This document shows positions 34,918-45,878 of a DNA stretch of 64,000 bases, piece by piece. Under the pieces are notes generated by a model that was not told where the DNA came from, searched no databases, and saw nothing but the letters and a program-made list of their open reading frames with translations. The DNA comes from Eutreptiella sp. 'Long Island Sound 2002' (Eukaryota > Euglenozoa > Euglenophyceae > Eutreptiales > Eutreptiaceae): contig OZ038380.1 of assembly GCA_964036045.1 (NCBI GenBank), forward strand, positions 66,845,591-66,909,590, in the 5' to 3' direction. A program made the translations under genes and the position numbers. Positions within the stretch are counted from its first letter, which is position 1. The number at the start of each line of letters is the position of its first letter.

Positions 34918-35550
34918 GTAAGTGCAGTCGGTCGTGGAGAGGTGCCCCATGGTTCCCCGTGGCGTCACCCCTGTGACGGACAGGAAGAGGTTCTGCGCTT
35001 GAGGAGCAGAGGCGGCTTACACCCCGCTAGACCTAACTGGTGGCCCCCAACAAAGCGGCCCCGGGCAACACCGGAAGGGCTGTTTGCCGCCAGCTTGACG
35101 TGCTTGTCCCGCCAGGAGAGTGTGCCAACGTGCTTGCGCACGTCCCCTCCTTTGGGCAGAACCCTAGAGGTTCACCGGACTTCCTGGCGTATCCTGTTCC
35201 CAAGGCATGCATGCATGTTATTGGTACTGGAGTTCCGGGGCGCTTGGGTGTAGCACGCTCCGCCTGGACTACGGAAGCGGCGTTGGCGTTAGGATGCAGC
35301 CTTACCCCGGGGCTCCGGGTCTTGTTTGGCCGGGTCACCTGCATGGCACGGGATGCCTCACTGCCCGGGCTATGGACACTGGGTTTCCCACTGGTGTGTG
35401 GCGTTTGTGTTTGGGTCTGGGTTGTGCTTGGGCTCGGGTTTCGGCTGCGCCCCGCCCACTCCTGGCTGGGCTGATGGGGTGTGTGTGTTTGTGTGCGCGC
35501 CCCGCTTGTACGCCGCCACTCCTGGCAGGGCTTTGCGGTGTGGGTGTGTG
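34918..35550 (-). mobile_element. LINE-like element, 3' part (left of the Ty3 insertion)
   Basis: On the minus strand this segment ends at about 34918 in a short CTTACCTA-type simple repeat. Its right part (35385-35550) shares the GTTTGGGTCTGGGTTGTGCTTGG and CGGGTTTCGGCTGCGCCCCG blocks with 46680-47000, directly beyond the other end of the Ty3 element. I read 34918-35550 and 46669-51720 as one element split by the Ty3 insertion. Confidence 0.55.
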
Positions 35551-36340
35551 ATAAAGTTTTATAGTGTTTTCAGCACTGTGTTTTTGATGTGCCTCTCCTG
35601 CTGCCTGCTGCTGGTGTAAGGGTCTTGCTGCTTGCTTTTGATGATGAAAATGTTGTATTGTTGAAATACAACCAATCCAGGATAACCCAAGCCAGAGATG
35701 AGCAAGTAGAAGATAAACAGGATCAAAGCATGAAGGCCTGCAGTCACAAAGAGTTAGATAAAGAGAACTATCAGCAATGGACCACAGCAATAGACATTCA
35801 ATGCAACTCAGGATGAAAGACTTTACATGTTTGAGAAAAACTGATCGGAAAACTGTCCCAAGGGCTCACACTCTTCCATAGTGCCATTTTGAGATTTGGG
35901 ATTTTTTTTTTTGGGGTCGCATAGGTGCTGAGGTGGCATGGCCTGTGGCGCTGAGGTCACTGCCATGTCCATTGGATATTCCTACTCAGCTAGGCTGACT
36001 GGGAATTGAACCCAGGACCTCTCGAAAAGGGGTGCCCCAGCCCCCTAGGGTGCATACCACTAGGATAGCTAAGAATTCATGAGAAAACATAGATAAATTC
36101 ATAGGCTCTGCCTTCAGTATATCAGTGCCTCCGTCACTCAGGAAAAGGTAGTTCAGTGCACATTGCTTGGGAATGGAGGGGTCCACACGATATCCTGATT
36201 TAGTGTCTGCTTCTGTAGGTCAAAATGTGTTATCACCCATTTTGGTTAGGCCAATACTAAGATAAAATTTCGAGAGTGCTTAGAGCACCGCTAATGCAAC
36301 TAAAGTATACCCTAAAGCAGTGGAAAAGCACTTTTTCTCA
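35551..36340 (-). repeat. 3' LTR of the Ty3 element
   Basis: Same ~790-bp sequence as 45879-46668, beginning on the minus strand with TGAGAAAAAG at 36340 right after a purine tract. The left boundary near 35551 is less certain because the last 10-15 bp have diverged between the LTRs. Confidence 0.8.
35985..36080 (-). other. tRNA-like A/B-box segment inside the 3' LTR
   Basis: The minus strand reads CCTAGTGGTATGCA (A-box-like) and, about 40 nt later, a perfect T-arm: CTGGG, loop TTCAATT, CCCAG. This has the order and spacing of a tRNA gene or pol III promoter. No good anticodon arm forms. Confidence 0.5.
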
Positions 36341-36350
36341 CTCCCCCATT
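36341..36350 (-). other. Polypurine tract
   Basis: Minus strand AATGGGGGAG immediately before the TGAG start of the 3' LTR, where plus-strand DNA synthesis of an LTR retrotransposon is primed. Confidence 0.65.
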
Positions 36351-38432
36351 GTGCTGTGGTGGCCACCACTGTCGCATTTTCAGGAGAAAGGGATTTTTTT
36401 CTTGGCCATTCCTTGGTTTCCACACCTACTTTGAAATACCTATATTTTCCCTAACACTAGAAAAGAGCGCTTTACCATGGCCAGCGACTATCGCTGCATT
36501 GTTCATGACAATTTCCAACAGAAAGCTCAGCGCTCTTGGCGCTGCAGGGGTTCCTGTGGCTTGGTGGGGTTAGAATAGGGCATGCAAAGACCATGTGCAT
36601 ATGCATCCCTCCCTCCAAGCTGCAGCGTAACACAACCCAACGCCAGACTCTCATAGGACGCTCGATCTAAGTCTCATGGAACCTAATGGAGACACCTGTA
36701 CTGGTACTGGGGCGAGGGTGCGACTATATAACTAGAATTGCCCCTTGGAGGGGTCTTGGATTCTGGTTCAGTCTCCTGCTGCTGCTTTCCGGCCCGAAAA
36801 GCGGCCTACTCAGTGACACTTTGCGAGGATATCTGTACAACAGAGGAATGGAAGGATGAGGCACGAATCCACGCAAACGCGAAGCGACAACACCTAAATC
36901 CGTCAAATGACGGCCTAGAATTTTTCTGAGCGCACATACCTGAACAGAATCCAATTGTGCATCAGATGCACATTTTTATAAAATTTGTGGTCATCTCCTA
37001 ATTTTTTAAATCAGGAAATTCCCACGCAGAAAAAGACGGCGCGCAGGAGCGGGCTTTGCGAAGCGCCTGGAAACAAGAAATTAATGAGATCATAAACGTA
37101 TGTTACGTATAATGACCAAAATAACGAGACAGACATGAATATATAAACATAAAGATTCCACCCACACTGACAGCAAGAACCAAAAACCCAAGAATTCAGA
37201 AAATCAACGAAGAGACTTCAATGAATCAGGTATAAACCACAGGTGTGCTCCTCTCGTACGCAGCATGCATATTGCCCGTCTCGTGTCTCCGTGAACGAAC
37301 CTTGTAGCAGCGCTAACAAACGATAGAGGGATAGATTAGAAAGATTGCAGGTGATTAGAGGTGAGATTAGGGAAAAACAGATGGCCTTCGGCCAGGGAGT
37401 GGTTGTCACGGGGGGCTACCGGTCCTGCCCTGCGGTGCAATGCGGGGCAACCGTGACAACTGCTTTTACAGCACAACCACCCTTTTTGCTGCACTGATTA
37501 GAACATACACAACTATGCATAGCGTCGTGTTTCGTTCCTTCCACACTTGCTTTCGCTTTCTAGCGGTGAGTAAGGTAGGTAAGCCCAGCTGGGGCCACCC
37601 CCTGGTGGAGTTTGTGATTGTGGGGTAAGATTGGGTATGGAAAAAGAGATTGGACCAGGTTGTTGGAAAACTCGTCCGTGCTCGTGCATTCACACACGCT
37701 TTAAAGGGTAGGCCACGCGGGGTGCGCACGGTACAACCCTTGTTTACGATACCGAGAACGGGTGGGGTTCCTTAAGTTTGCTTGCTTGTACTTGGCTTTG
37801 ACGACAGTGTATTATAGGGCTACCTGAGAAGCATATAATACGTGGAGGTAGTCTTGGCTCCTCAGCCGCAAAACCAAGTCATCTGCCTTTGCTTTACAGG
37901 TGGGAAGGTCAGGGTGAATTGGTGCAGTCTCAAGCCGTGCTAAACGATGCGGCGCTGATCACACAAACAACAAACTGCGACTCAGCCAGGAGTGGCGAGC
38001 GCAGGCTGACTTCTTCAACATTCACGCTGTGCACGCCAAAAGAGCACTCCTTCCCTCCAAGCCCTAGCAGGAGAACGCGTTGTGGCGTCCCTGCTAGGCT
38101 ACAGATGCTTAGTAGCCTTGTGTTCTCTTGCAATCTCACAGGTGAGCCATTAGGGCTCGTGACATCTTCTCCAACACCACCCAGTAGAGCGTGCGTGAAG
38201 GAGTGGTAGTCCTGAGTGGGGGCTTGAGCCAGTTGAACAAGTTCTCACCCACCGGGATGGTGCCACTGCAGAGTGTGTAGGACCTGTAGTGCGTGTGTCA
38301 CTGTCCCAGCCGTTTCCTGCAATTTTGGCAGGGTTTGTGGGCAGTGGCAGTGGTAAGGCTAGACTTTGGCCATCGTAGCAAAAAGGCGTTTGGGTGCCTT
38401 CATAGCTTTTGGCCACCCCTCCCCTGTAGTAG
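36351..38432. other. Non-coding stretch between pol and the polypurine tract
   Basis: Two kb between the end of the integrase frame and the PPT. This is longer than expected for a 3' untranslated region, so a further insertion is likely. Only short frames occur, with no recognisable motif. Short AGGTAGG-type repeats occur near 37575 and 38438 and could mark the end of a small retroposon. Confidence 0.45.
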
Positions 38433-39167
38433 TCAGATAGGTAGGAAAAACAACACCTGGATTAGTATGCTGGGTATTGTCCCAAGGGTTTGCGCCAGCA
38501 CAGAAACTTGGCGCTTAGGGGCGGAGAGACCCGGGGCGTACCCGTAGTAGTCTACCAGAACTGAGTTTAGGCGTCCCTCAGGTAGAACAAACGCAGAGAA
38601 GGGCTCCCAGATGACCTCCTTGACTCCAAGGCCTTCCCAGAGGGTGAGGAAGCGCCAACCAAGGCGATAGCCATGGCGTAGTACAGACTTCACCTGGTAG
38701 AAGCCTTCCTTTGCCATCTCTTGGGCGTTCATGTTGGGGAGATCCCCTTTAACTTCCATAGGGCTGGCAGCCCCCTGTAGGTCTAGAGCGGCGACCTCTT
38801 TGTCGTTCAGCTCCCACTCCTCCCCACATAGGTCTTCAGGATCATAGTAGCGCTTTAGGTGTTGAGCAGCCGACACCAGGGTCCCCCCTAGACGGGGAGA
38901 ACACCGAACTGTGATACAGTGTCCATCCACAGATGGAATCTTGTAGGGCCCGAAGTAGGGGTCATCGCTGGTAGAGCATGGCCAGGCTGGTGGTCGGCTG
39001 TGGTGCACCAGCACCAAGTCCCCTTCTTGGTAGGAAGCCGGCGGTCGGTGCTTGTTCTTCTTGTTCCACTGACGCCCCCTCACTAGCCTTGGCGTTGTCC
39101 ACCTTCGCTTGTTGCTCCTGGACCCGGTTTCCCACAGAAGAATGGGTATCCTCTGGATAGGGAGCAT
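38433..39167 (-). pseudogene. Ty3 element, integrase C-terminus with chromodomain-like tail
   Basis: The frame contains NKKNKHRPPASYQEGDLVLVHHS and DPYFGPYKI (the C-terminal SH3-like integrase part), then RLGGTLVSAAQHLKRYYDP, and a chromodomain-like segment with VKSVLRHGYRLGWRFLTLW and VIWEPFSAFVLPEG. Chromodomains in such elements direct insertion to particular chromatin. The last about 40 residues (from YYGYAPGLSAP) are likely out of the original frame. Confidence 0.7.
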
Positions 39168-39828
39168 GTATGAACCACGCCTGGCGCCCTAGGAATAGCT
39201 CATGGGGCGAGTAGCCAGTCGTCAAACTCTCAGGGGACTTCATCGTCAAGGATATGACGGGGAGTAGTCTCACCCAGTCTCTGGTGCGTTCACTTTTGCA
39301 CCACATCCCTACATTCTCCTTGAGGACATGGTTCTGTCCCTCACATAGGGGGTTGCTAGTGTGAGAGTAGGGGATCCCCGTAGACACCTCGACATTAAGG
39401 GATCTCAAAACCCTCTTGTACCAGCCGGTATCTGAGCGTACCCGTACGTCCTCATCGGAGTTGATCTCCCTGGGTGCCCCATAGACACAAAACGGCTCCT
39501 CCAGGAGTATTTTGATAGTCTCCTCTCCGGTAATGTGCTTGGTACATGGGAACACCCTGGTAAACCTGGTAAACCCACAGGTCACCACGAGGGCAAAGTC
39601 GTAGCCCCCAAACTTAGGCATCTCCGTGTAGTCCACATAGAGAACACTGTTAGCACAGTGGGGGATGGGCAGGGTCGAGTAGAGACCCCTGTCCCTGATA
39701 TCCCCAGGTTTGCAGTACCTACACGGGCACTTGTCCACGGTAGGCTGGAGGGCCTTCCACAGTTGGTCATCAGTCCACGTAGTGTGGAACCACTGCTTGA
39801 ATAGCCTCAGGGTACGGTCAGCACCCAC
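38962..39828 (-). pseudogene. Ty3 element, integrase core
   Basis: A 288-codon frame starting inside the N-terminal zinc-binding domain (the HHCC motif is split by a frameshift near 39830, but CPCRYC is present). The catalytic core shows VDYTEMPKFGGYDFALV (first Asp), INSDEDVRVRSDTGWY (second Asp) and HTSNPLCEGQNHVLKE (third acidic residue), the usual D,D(35)E layout. The frame leaves the integrase at about 39110 (SKKNKHR-type motif lost) and the remaining C-terminus lies in the next frame. Confidence 0.75.
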
Positions 39829-41576
39829 ATGACCGCTGATGGGTCCACTTCAGCAGCGCTGGGACTCTGTCACTGGGTACCACGATGCGGTCCTCGTGAC
39901 AAAGGTAGCTCTTGTCCGTCTTCCACTGCTCTTGGTTGACCAGGAGGGGTTCAAGGTGTTTCTCCAGGCGCTCGTAGATATCCCAAAACTCCTTCAGGTA
40001 TTCCGCTTGTTGGCCTCCATCTAGGGGGCGTATCATAGTCATGTTGAGGTCCAAGTGCACGTCCATACAGTTGAGCGCCTCCTGAGCCAGCGCTTCAGAC
40101 CGGGCACCAATCAGGGCGTCGAAGTTGTTGCGGCTAATATGGTCTGCACACTCGTTCTTCACTCCCTGGGTATGGTGTACTGTCAGCCGTAGTTGACTGA
40201 GGTACGTCCACCAGCGCCGTAGCTTGGCCTTCCTAGGCGGGGGACCCTTCTGGAAAGTGCGGACAGGCTCTTGGTCGCACAGCCAGACCACAGGGTTACT
40301 CCCCAATAGTCGTGCCTGAGAGGAGAGCACCAGCATACCCGGAAGCAACCCCTGCTCATAGGTGGAGTAGTTCCCCCTGACCTGGTTCCATTTCCAGTTC
40401 CAGTGGCCCAGGGGTACTAGGACCCACTTGTCGTCAGGGTAGCTGTGCTTGAGAGTTCCATCTCGGTTGAGACCTTCCGGCCCCCATTGGGAAAAAGCTG
40501 AGTTGAACTCCTCCTTCTCTAATTCTTGCCATTGGAACAACGTTCCACCACCGCCCACATTGCTGGCGTCAGGCACCAGGATAATCTCACCTTGTGCTCC
40601 AGGCTGGCCCAAGCACTTAGCGTTGGCCACCTTGTCTTTGAGCTCGTCAAACGCTTGTTGCTCTTGTGGGCTCCACCGCCAAGTACTACTCTTTTTGATC
40701 ACGTCCGTCAGAATGGCGCTGGTGTAGGTGAAGTTCTTGATATGGCGGCAGTAGAAGTTGCACGCCCCAATGAAGCTGCGTACATCATGGAGTCCTTTCT
40801 TGGGGTCTTCATGTCGTACCTTAGCAGCCATCAGGGGTTTGGCCTTAGAGGCCGCTGGGGTCCACCACCCATAGCCAACGTCAAACCCGAGGTACTGCAT
40901 GGTCTCCTGCATGAACTCACACTTCTCCAGCTTAAGTCGTGTGTGGTTGTCTTGGCAGACCGCGAAGAACTCACCCAAGAGGATTAGATGATCCTCCTCC
41001 GTATTGTTCCCGAGGCATGCATCGTCGATGTGCGCTTCCATCTGGGCCCCACGGGATATGAGTTCTTGCACTTTGGGTCTCCGTCGTAAGATGGACAGGA
41101 TCTTGTTCATCAGCTCTTGAAAAAGAGTGGGTGCGTTGGCCTTCCACTTGAACACCCTCCCCTGAGGGGTGATGAAGGCGAGTAGCTCCTGGGCGTTGGG
41201 GGTCAGGTCCACCTGCGAAAATCCACTTCTCTTGTCCATCCTGGTCTTGTGGGCACAGGAGGCTATCTTCCCAAGGGTAGTCTCCATTCTTAGGAATGGA
41301 CCCTGAGTGGTTCAACGGTTTCTTGTTCAGCTCTCCATAGTCCACTACCAGCCGTTTGGCTGTAGACCGACGTTTAGCCACCAGGAAACAGGGGCTGCAG
41401 TGTTGGGAGTAGTCCCCGTCCTTGTACTCCAGGACTAGGCCAGCGTCGATACACTCTTGTATCTGTCGCTCGATCTCGTCGGCCCGCTCTTTAGGAGCGG
41501 CGTAGGGTCTCCCACGGAAATTTCTGGCCCACGAACTCGGGTTTGAGCTTGAGGGCCATCTGTACCAGCTTGTCAC
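39818..41576 (-). pseudogene. Ty3 element, reverse transcriptase and RNase H, frameshifted
   Basis: Two frames (40971-41576 and 39818-41287) carry one protein. RT motifs are YAAPKERADEIERQIQECID, KRLVVDYGELNKK, MDKRSGFSQVDL and HIDDACLGN (catalytic DD kept). The VMPFGV-type motif that should follow VFKWK is missing: KWK runs straight into ANAPTLFQEL, an in-frame loss of about six residues. A frameshift lies near 41290, before METTLGKIA. RNase H begins with LVPDASNVGGGG (catalytic D kept). The second acidic motif, normally QELLA, reads YEQGLLPGMLVL, so the Glu is lost. The enzyme would be non-functional. Confidence 0.8.
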
Positions 41577-41988
41577 ATGAGGCTGGGGGTGGTAGTTCCC
41601 GGATCACCTCCAGATAGGTCCTTTTAAGCTTCTGCACCCGTGGGTCCAATAGCTTGATCTTGTCCTCCATGTCCTCGTCAGAGTGTGAGTTGCTTGCCCC
41701 CTGAGTAATAGACGCTGATAGGTGATCCTCCACCGACTCTTCGCCCTTGGTAGTATCCTTCAACCCTTGGTAGGCATATAGCAGGTCTCGATCAACCATC
41801 TCCGGTGGACGAGGGCAACATAGGCACGCTTGGGGGGGTTCACATACACATTCCTCCGAGCGGTCATCCTCCTCCGGGGTCCTCACATGGGCACCCCACA
41901 CGCTCTTCCCGAGCTTGAGATCCACCTCCCCTTGCCACGTGGTGATCTTCTGTTTGAGGTCCTCCTTCAACTGGGATAGATCTCCCAT
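41491..41988 (-). pseudogene. Ty3 element, pre-RT region
   Basis: A 165-codon frame continuing the polyprotein. It has a helical start (GDLSQLKEDLKQKITTWQGE), a Cys-rich motif (CVCEPPQACLCCPRPPE) that could bind zinc, an acidic segment and the KLKPEFVGQ motif that commonly precedes the RT fingers in Ty3 elements. It overlaps the RT frame start by about 85 bp because of a frameshift. Confidence 0.5.
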
Positions 41989-42009
41989 ACGTCCTTGCTT
42001 CAGTGGCCA

Positions 42010-42327
42010 TTAGCTGCGAGTAGGCTTAGCGTAGCATAGCTTCTTCGCCACCAACCTCTTCTTGGAGTCCACATACTCCCGTAGCCTGGATCGGGGGTCC
42101 AGCTCCTCGTCCACGGGGTCTTCCACCCTCATGGAGAGTAGGGGTTTCAGTGGGGCGATGTACTCGGCGTTTTCCACTTCCTCCACGCATGTCTGCACGA
42201 AGAAGGCGTCATGCTCAGTTTTGTCATCAGAGTGGATAGAGCTGGGGAGCTCGGAAAGTCCACACTCAGAGACTCCATCAGGAACAGGTTCATCGCAGGG
42301 AGGGTTGGGATCATTGGTGTTGGTCAC
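42010..42327 (-). pseudogene. Ty3 element, acidic linker after the methyltransferase-like domain
   Basis: In frame with the preceding block except for one TAG codon. It encodes TNDPNPPCDEPVPDGVSECG, an acidic middle and LDPRSRLREYVDSKKRLVAKK, and ends at a TAA (near 42010) that is again followed in frame by WPLKQGRMGDLSQLKE. Both stops look like single-base changes in one continuous polyprotein. Function unknown. Confidence 0.5.
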
Positions 42328-42330
42328 GAC

Positions 42331-43310
42331 CTATTCATCTCCCCCTGGTATAGTCTCAATAGCATCTTGAGGTCGTATTTGATCTTTCAAGTCACCCAGG
42401 GTGAGTCCATTGCTCTCCCGTTGTATAGCCTGGACCAGAGTCGAGTCCAGGTCCTCCCAGGGAATAGAGGTAAGACCCCCGTCCACCACGCTGAGCATAC
42501 TTCCCCACCTGCGTTTCCGGATGGGCGTCTTGCGTCCCAGAGGCACGTAGATGGCCTCATCAAGTAACCGGACAGAGCTGATAGTCAGCCTGTCCAGGAG
42601 GATTCGCCAGTACTCGTTGCCCCCATGGGCTCCCCAGTTGGTGGAACACAGGACTATGCGGGAACTTTCCAGGGCCACCTTGGTGAAGACGTTCCCCAGT
42701 TCACTGAACCTGGGGTTCCCGTCGGCCATCCCGAATGAGGGCCAGTAAAATCTGTAGCAGCAGTTTTCCCCCCTGCTGCAGTAGAGGTCCAAGACATGTT
42801 GCTTGTCGCTGGCAGGGAACTCCACGCTGTGGTCTTCTCTGGAGTAACCCAACTCCTTCAGACCTTGGTCTAGGACTTCCCCCAATAGTTGATAGTCCTC
42901 GGTTTGGGAGGCCGCCATCATGTTCCAGGGCTCCTCCTTCGATACCCTCAGGTAGCTCGAGGTATACTCCGACTGCTCCAGTGGCACGGACTCTCTGCCA
43001 CTGCCGTGGTCCAGGTAGAGGGGGTAGGGCGCTTGCAGCGTCAGGGATTGTATCTGGGAGTGCTGCACGAAGAAGTCAGTCCCCAATACAAAGTCAAAGG
43101 CCTCAGTGTCCATCACAGAGAACCGATGGGCGATAGTTCGGGAGCCCATTGGTACCTCCACTTCACAGTCCCCGCTGCTGTGCACCACATGTCCATCCCC
43201 CATTCGTATAGCCGCGGTGGTCATGGTGTTCGCCAAGCTCCAACAAGGTAAAATTTTCTTGGCCACTATAGATATGGTGGCTCCAGTATTCAGTACCCCC
43301 AGGTATTCAC
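42331..43310 (-). pseudogene. Ty3 element, protease (inactive) followed by methyltransferase-like domain
   Basis: The retropepsin active site is at about 43275-43300 and reads VLNTGATISIV, where the DTGA-type motif is expected. The codon is AAT, so the catalytic Asp is Asn. The C-terminal retropepsin motif DFVLGTDFFVQH follows about 65 residues later. After that comes a domain not found in standard Ty3 elements (about 42450-42800). It contains VLDLYCSRGENCCYRFYWPS, then NPRFSELGNVFTKVALE, SRIVLCSTNWG and YWRILLDRLT. The NPxF motif followed by a hydrophobic strand ending in W and a YW/WW-type motif is reminiscent of Dam-like adenine methyltransferase domains of some retrotransposons. That assignment is inference. 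An in-frame TAG ends the frame near 42328. Confidence 0.55.
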
Positions 43311-43370
43311 GTCCCCCTAGTCGGCACGTACCCAGAACACCAGGTCCAGGGCCCCACCGGAGCGCCCCCG

Positions 43371-43967
43371 TCAGAACGCTGTGGGAAAGATCACCTCAAA
43401 CCCCTTGTTCCGCAATGTGCGGGCCATCGTCATGAAACGGCTTCTTATCTTGGCGTTGCCGTCATCACCACCTTCATGCTCACGCTTGGCCCCTTGTTCT
43501 TGCTGGGCCTGTGTCTGCGAGTCCCCTGGATTAGGGTTGGGGTGGCCTCCGTTCTTGTCCTGGTTCTTGTTGTCCTTGACTGGCTGGCAATTAGCGCCTC
43601 CTCCTCGTCCACCTTGGCTCTTGTCTTGGCCTTTCCCACGACCTTCCGCCTTGCCCTTGCCGGAGTCGTTGCCGTTGCCTTTGCCACGGCTCTTGCCAGA
43701 GCCTTTGCCACCATCTTCACCCTTCAGCTTCACCGACAGGCGCTGCTTGTGGTAGCACTCATCCTCGTATTGCTTCCTCTTCCCACAAAAGGCACAGGTG
43801 ATAGTACACCTGTAGTGATCCGGCATCTTAGGCTTGGCGCCGGTGTTGGTCTCCTGCTTCTTGCCCTGGACTACGAAGCAATCTCGCTGCTCGCAGTCGG
43901 GGGCGTGCTGCAGGTGACCATGCTCGTCTCTGGCGTCACACCAGAAGAGCTCCCGGACATTGCCCAT
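43371..43967 (-). pseudogene. Ty3 element, gag nucleocapsid-like basic/zinc region
   Basis: A 198-codon frame. The first 60 residues contain several Cys/His positions (FWCDARDEHGHLQHAPDC, CTITCAFCGKRKQYEDECYH) that could bind zinc, followed by a long Gly/Lys/Asp-rich tail (GGKGSGKSRGKGNGNDSGKG) suited to nucleic-acid binding. It ends in a frame break about 60 bp before the protease active site. Confidence 0.6.
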
Positions 43968-44072
43968 GATACGGGTGTGCTTGGGGGTAGTCCCCTGTCC
44001 AGGTCTGGATCCTTGGTACCCTTTGCCATGGCTCCCAGAGCCTCCTCCTCCAGGACGATAGGCGTTCAGGTG

Positions 44073-44915
44073 CTAGTCGCTTTCTTTCTCCAGCGCCAGC
44101 TCGAAGAGTAGCACAGACAAATCCTCGTAGTTGAGGGCTCTTGCCTTGCGCTCTGCGGTTGACCGGCACTCGTCCCACAGCTCCCGAGGAAGCTTAGCCA
44201 CCAACCAGAAGAGAAGCTGGTCGCTGCCGTAAGAACCGGGCGTCGGTCGTCCCAACCAGTGGTCCAGGTCCGCCAGTAGCTTGGAGCTCCTGGCTGGTCT
44301 AAGGTTCTTGGGCAGCACGGCCAGGTTCTGGATCTCGGCCCTGATGGAGAGGTCAGTTTCGTAGGTAGGGTACTGCCTCTCTAAGGCAACCAACACGTCG
44401 GCAAAGGTGGCGGACTTCGTCACGATCTGCTTGACCTGCTTCTCCAGGTACTTGGTCTTGCAGCACTGCAGGAGCAGATCACACTTGACTCGCCCACTAG
44501 CATGGGCTTGGCCGGTCATTCGGAGGAACCGGTCAAAGTTCTCAGCGAACTCGCTGAGATCCTTGCCTGTGAACTCAGGCAAGTTCACCACAATTTTGGA
44601 GCTGGCAATTGCCTTAGCCTCCTCAGATCTGCGTCCCTCAGGGCGCTTGGTGTTCCTCGTCTTCTTCTTCTTCCGCTCACTTGGGTTCTCGGGGTCCTCA
44701 GGGTCGTCCTCCTCCGAGGGCGAAGCAGAAGTCATGGACGGCGGCTCATCATCAGAGGGATGTCCGCCTAGGTCACTAGAGCCATAGGGCTCCACGTCAA
44801 CCATTGCCCTTAGGGCTGTCAGCCCCAGCCGGTCCAGCTCGGCTCTCGACGAATTCTCCACGTGGCTGTAGGGAGGCTGGGCCGTTCTTGGTATGAAAGA
44901 GCTTCTCGGTATCAC
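44073..44915 (-). pseudogene. Ty3 element, gag capsid-like core
   Basis: A 280-codon frame with an acidic N-terminal part, a KKKKTRNTKRPEGRR basic stretch and then a capsid-like domain at roughly residues 110-270 (LPEFTGKDLSEFAENFDRFL, LLLQCCKTKYLEKQVKQIV, FADVLVALERQYPTYETDL). The LPxFxGKDxxxFxxxF pattern is typical of Ty3-type gag. It stops at 44073, just before the zinc-binding region in another frame. Confidence 0.7.
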
Positions 44916-45208
44916 AGCAGGGGTTCACATCGTTCAGCTCCTCAGGCTCCCCAGGGTGTTTGTCAACCCCGCCACCAGGTGATTGGCTTGGACGCGGCGG
45001 GCTGAAACTCCCACGATGGTAGGTGACGCTTGGGGAGGAATCAGGGGCTCCAGTTTAGCCCGAATGACTTGAGTAAGATCACCAACAAGTTCAGAGGTGG
45101 TGCCTCGGAGTGCCTCCTTGATCTCGGACCGCGTCAGGGACCTGTTGGAGAATCCCTCCTATCATCTACTCCTGCTTCCGCATGACTCAGGGCCTCTCCT
45201 CAGACCAC
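44916..45208. other. Frame-broken gag segment
   Basis: About 290 bp between the two gag frames of the Ty3 element with stops in all minus frames. Probably former gag sequence. Confidence 0.5.
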
Positions 45209-45784
45209 TCAGGGTTGCATACCCAGGAACATCCACATAGGCTCCCGTAGCGGGTAGAGGATAATGATAGTCCGCCGCATACCAGCGCGGCGCAGAAGTA
45301 GAAGCCACTGGCTCACTGGCAGTAGTGGCCTCTGAAAACGCAGTGGTGGATTGGTCACACCATAGGCAGCGTAGGTACGCATACCAGTAAGGCCTGTGCC
45401 CTCAGCCATAGGCGGGGTAGTTATTGGTGCGGATGTTGCAGCGGCTGGGTCTGGATTTGGGAGTGTGGTGGTTGTAGGAGAGGGTGATGCGTGGAGGCCA
45501 GAGGCGCTTGGTGCCCCCTCCAACGATGACTCGCTCGTCGGGTCGTGCCCATGGTCCACTCCTTCGTCTGCCATGCTTTCTCCTGCATCCTTCGCTCTCT
45601 CTCTCTTTCTCTTCACGGGATTGGTGTCCACCTCCTCTACTGCGAGGGCCCGGAAGGCCGAATGCAGTCCTTCCAGCGAGTCGTCAATCACGTCCACTGG
45701 CCCATGTAAGGGCACCAAGGGTACTGGCATTGCTGGTGCCTCAGGCGCTGTCTTTGCGTCAGTGTCGTCCTTCTTTGTGTCCAT
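45209..45784 (-). pseudogene. Ty3 element, N-terminal gag region
   Basis: A 191-codon frame starting about 75 nt after the primer-binding site (MDTKKDDTDAKTAPE). It is acidic and Pro/Thr-rich with a basic patch (NPVKRKRERAK), and probably disordered. Its position directly behind the leader makes it the start of the gag protein. It is separated from the gag core by about 290 bp with stops, so the reading frame is broken. Confidence 0.55.
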
Positions 45785-45860
45785 ATTCGCCCTTCTTGCT
45801 CAGGACAGTACTCAGCGCACTGGGTGTACGGCACAGGGTCGCTGCCCGTACGCAGAGACT

Positions 45861-45878
45861 GTCCGCCTCTTGCTACCA
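45861..45878 (-). other. Primer-binding site, initiator tRNA-Met type
   Basis: Minus strand TGGTAGCAAGAGGCGGAC directly after the 5' LTR. The canonical site complementary to initiator tRNA-Met starts TGGTAGCAGAGCCGG. The match is 14 of 15 if one extra A is allowed. The position and match strongly support the LTR interpretation. Confidence 0.7.

Noticed and set aside
35589-35816. Plus-strand peptide with ELDKENYQQWTTAID, resembling a copia gag start
   Set aside because: It lies inside an LTR, antisense to the element, and is broken by a stop in the other LTR. Most likely a chance resemblance.
35551-36340. The 790-bp repeat as a DNA transposon with CAGTG-type terminal inverted repeats
   Set aside because: Primer-binding site, polypurine tract and flanking order fit an LTR better. 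The inverted match is only about 15 imperfect bases.
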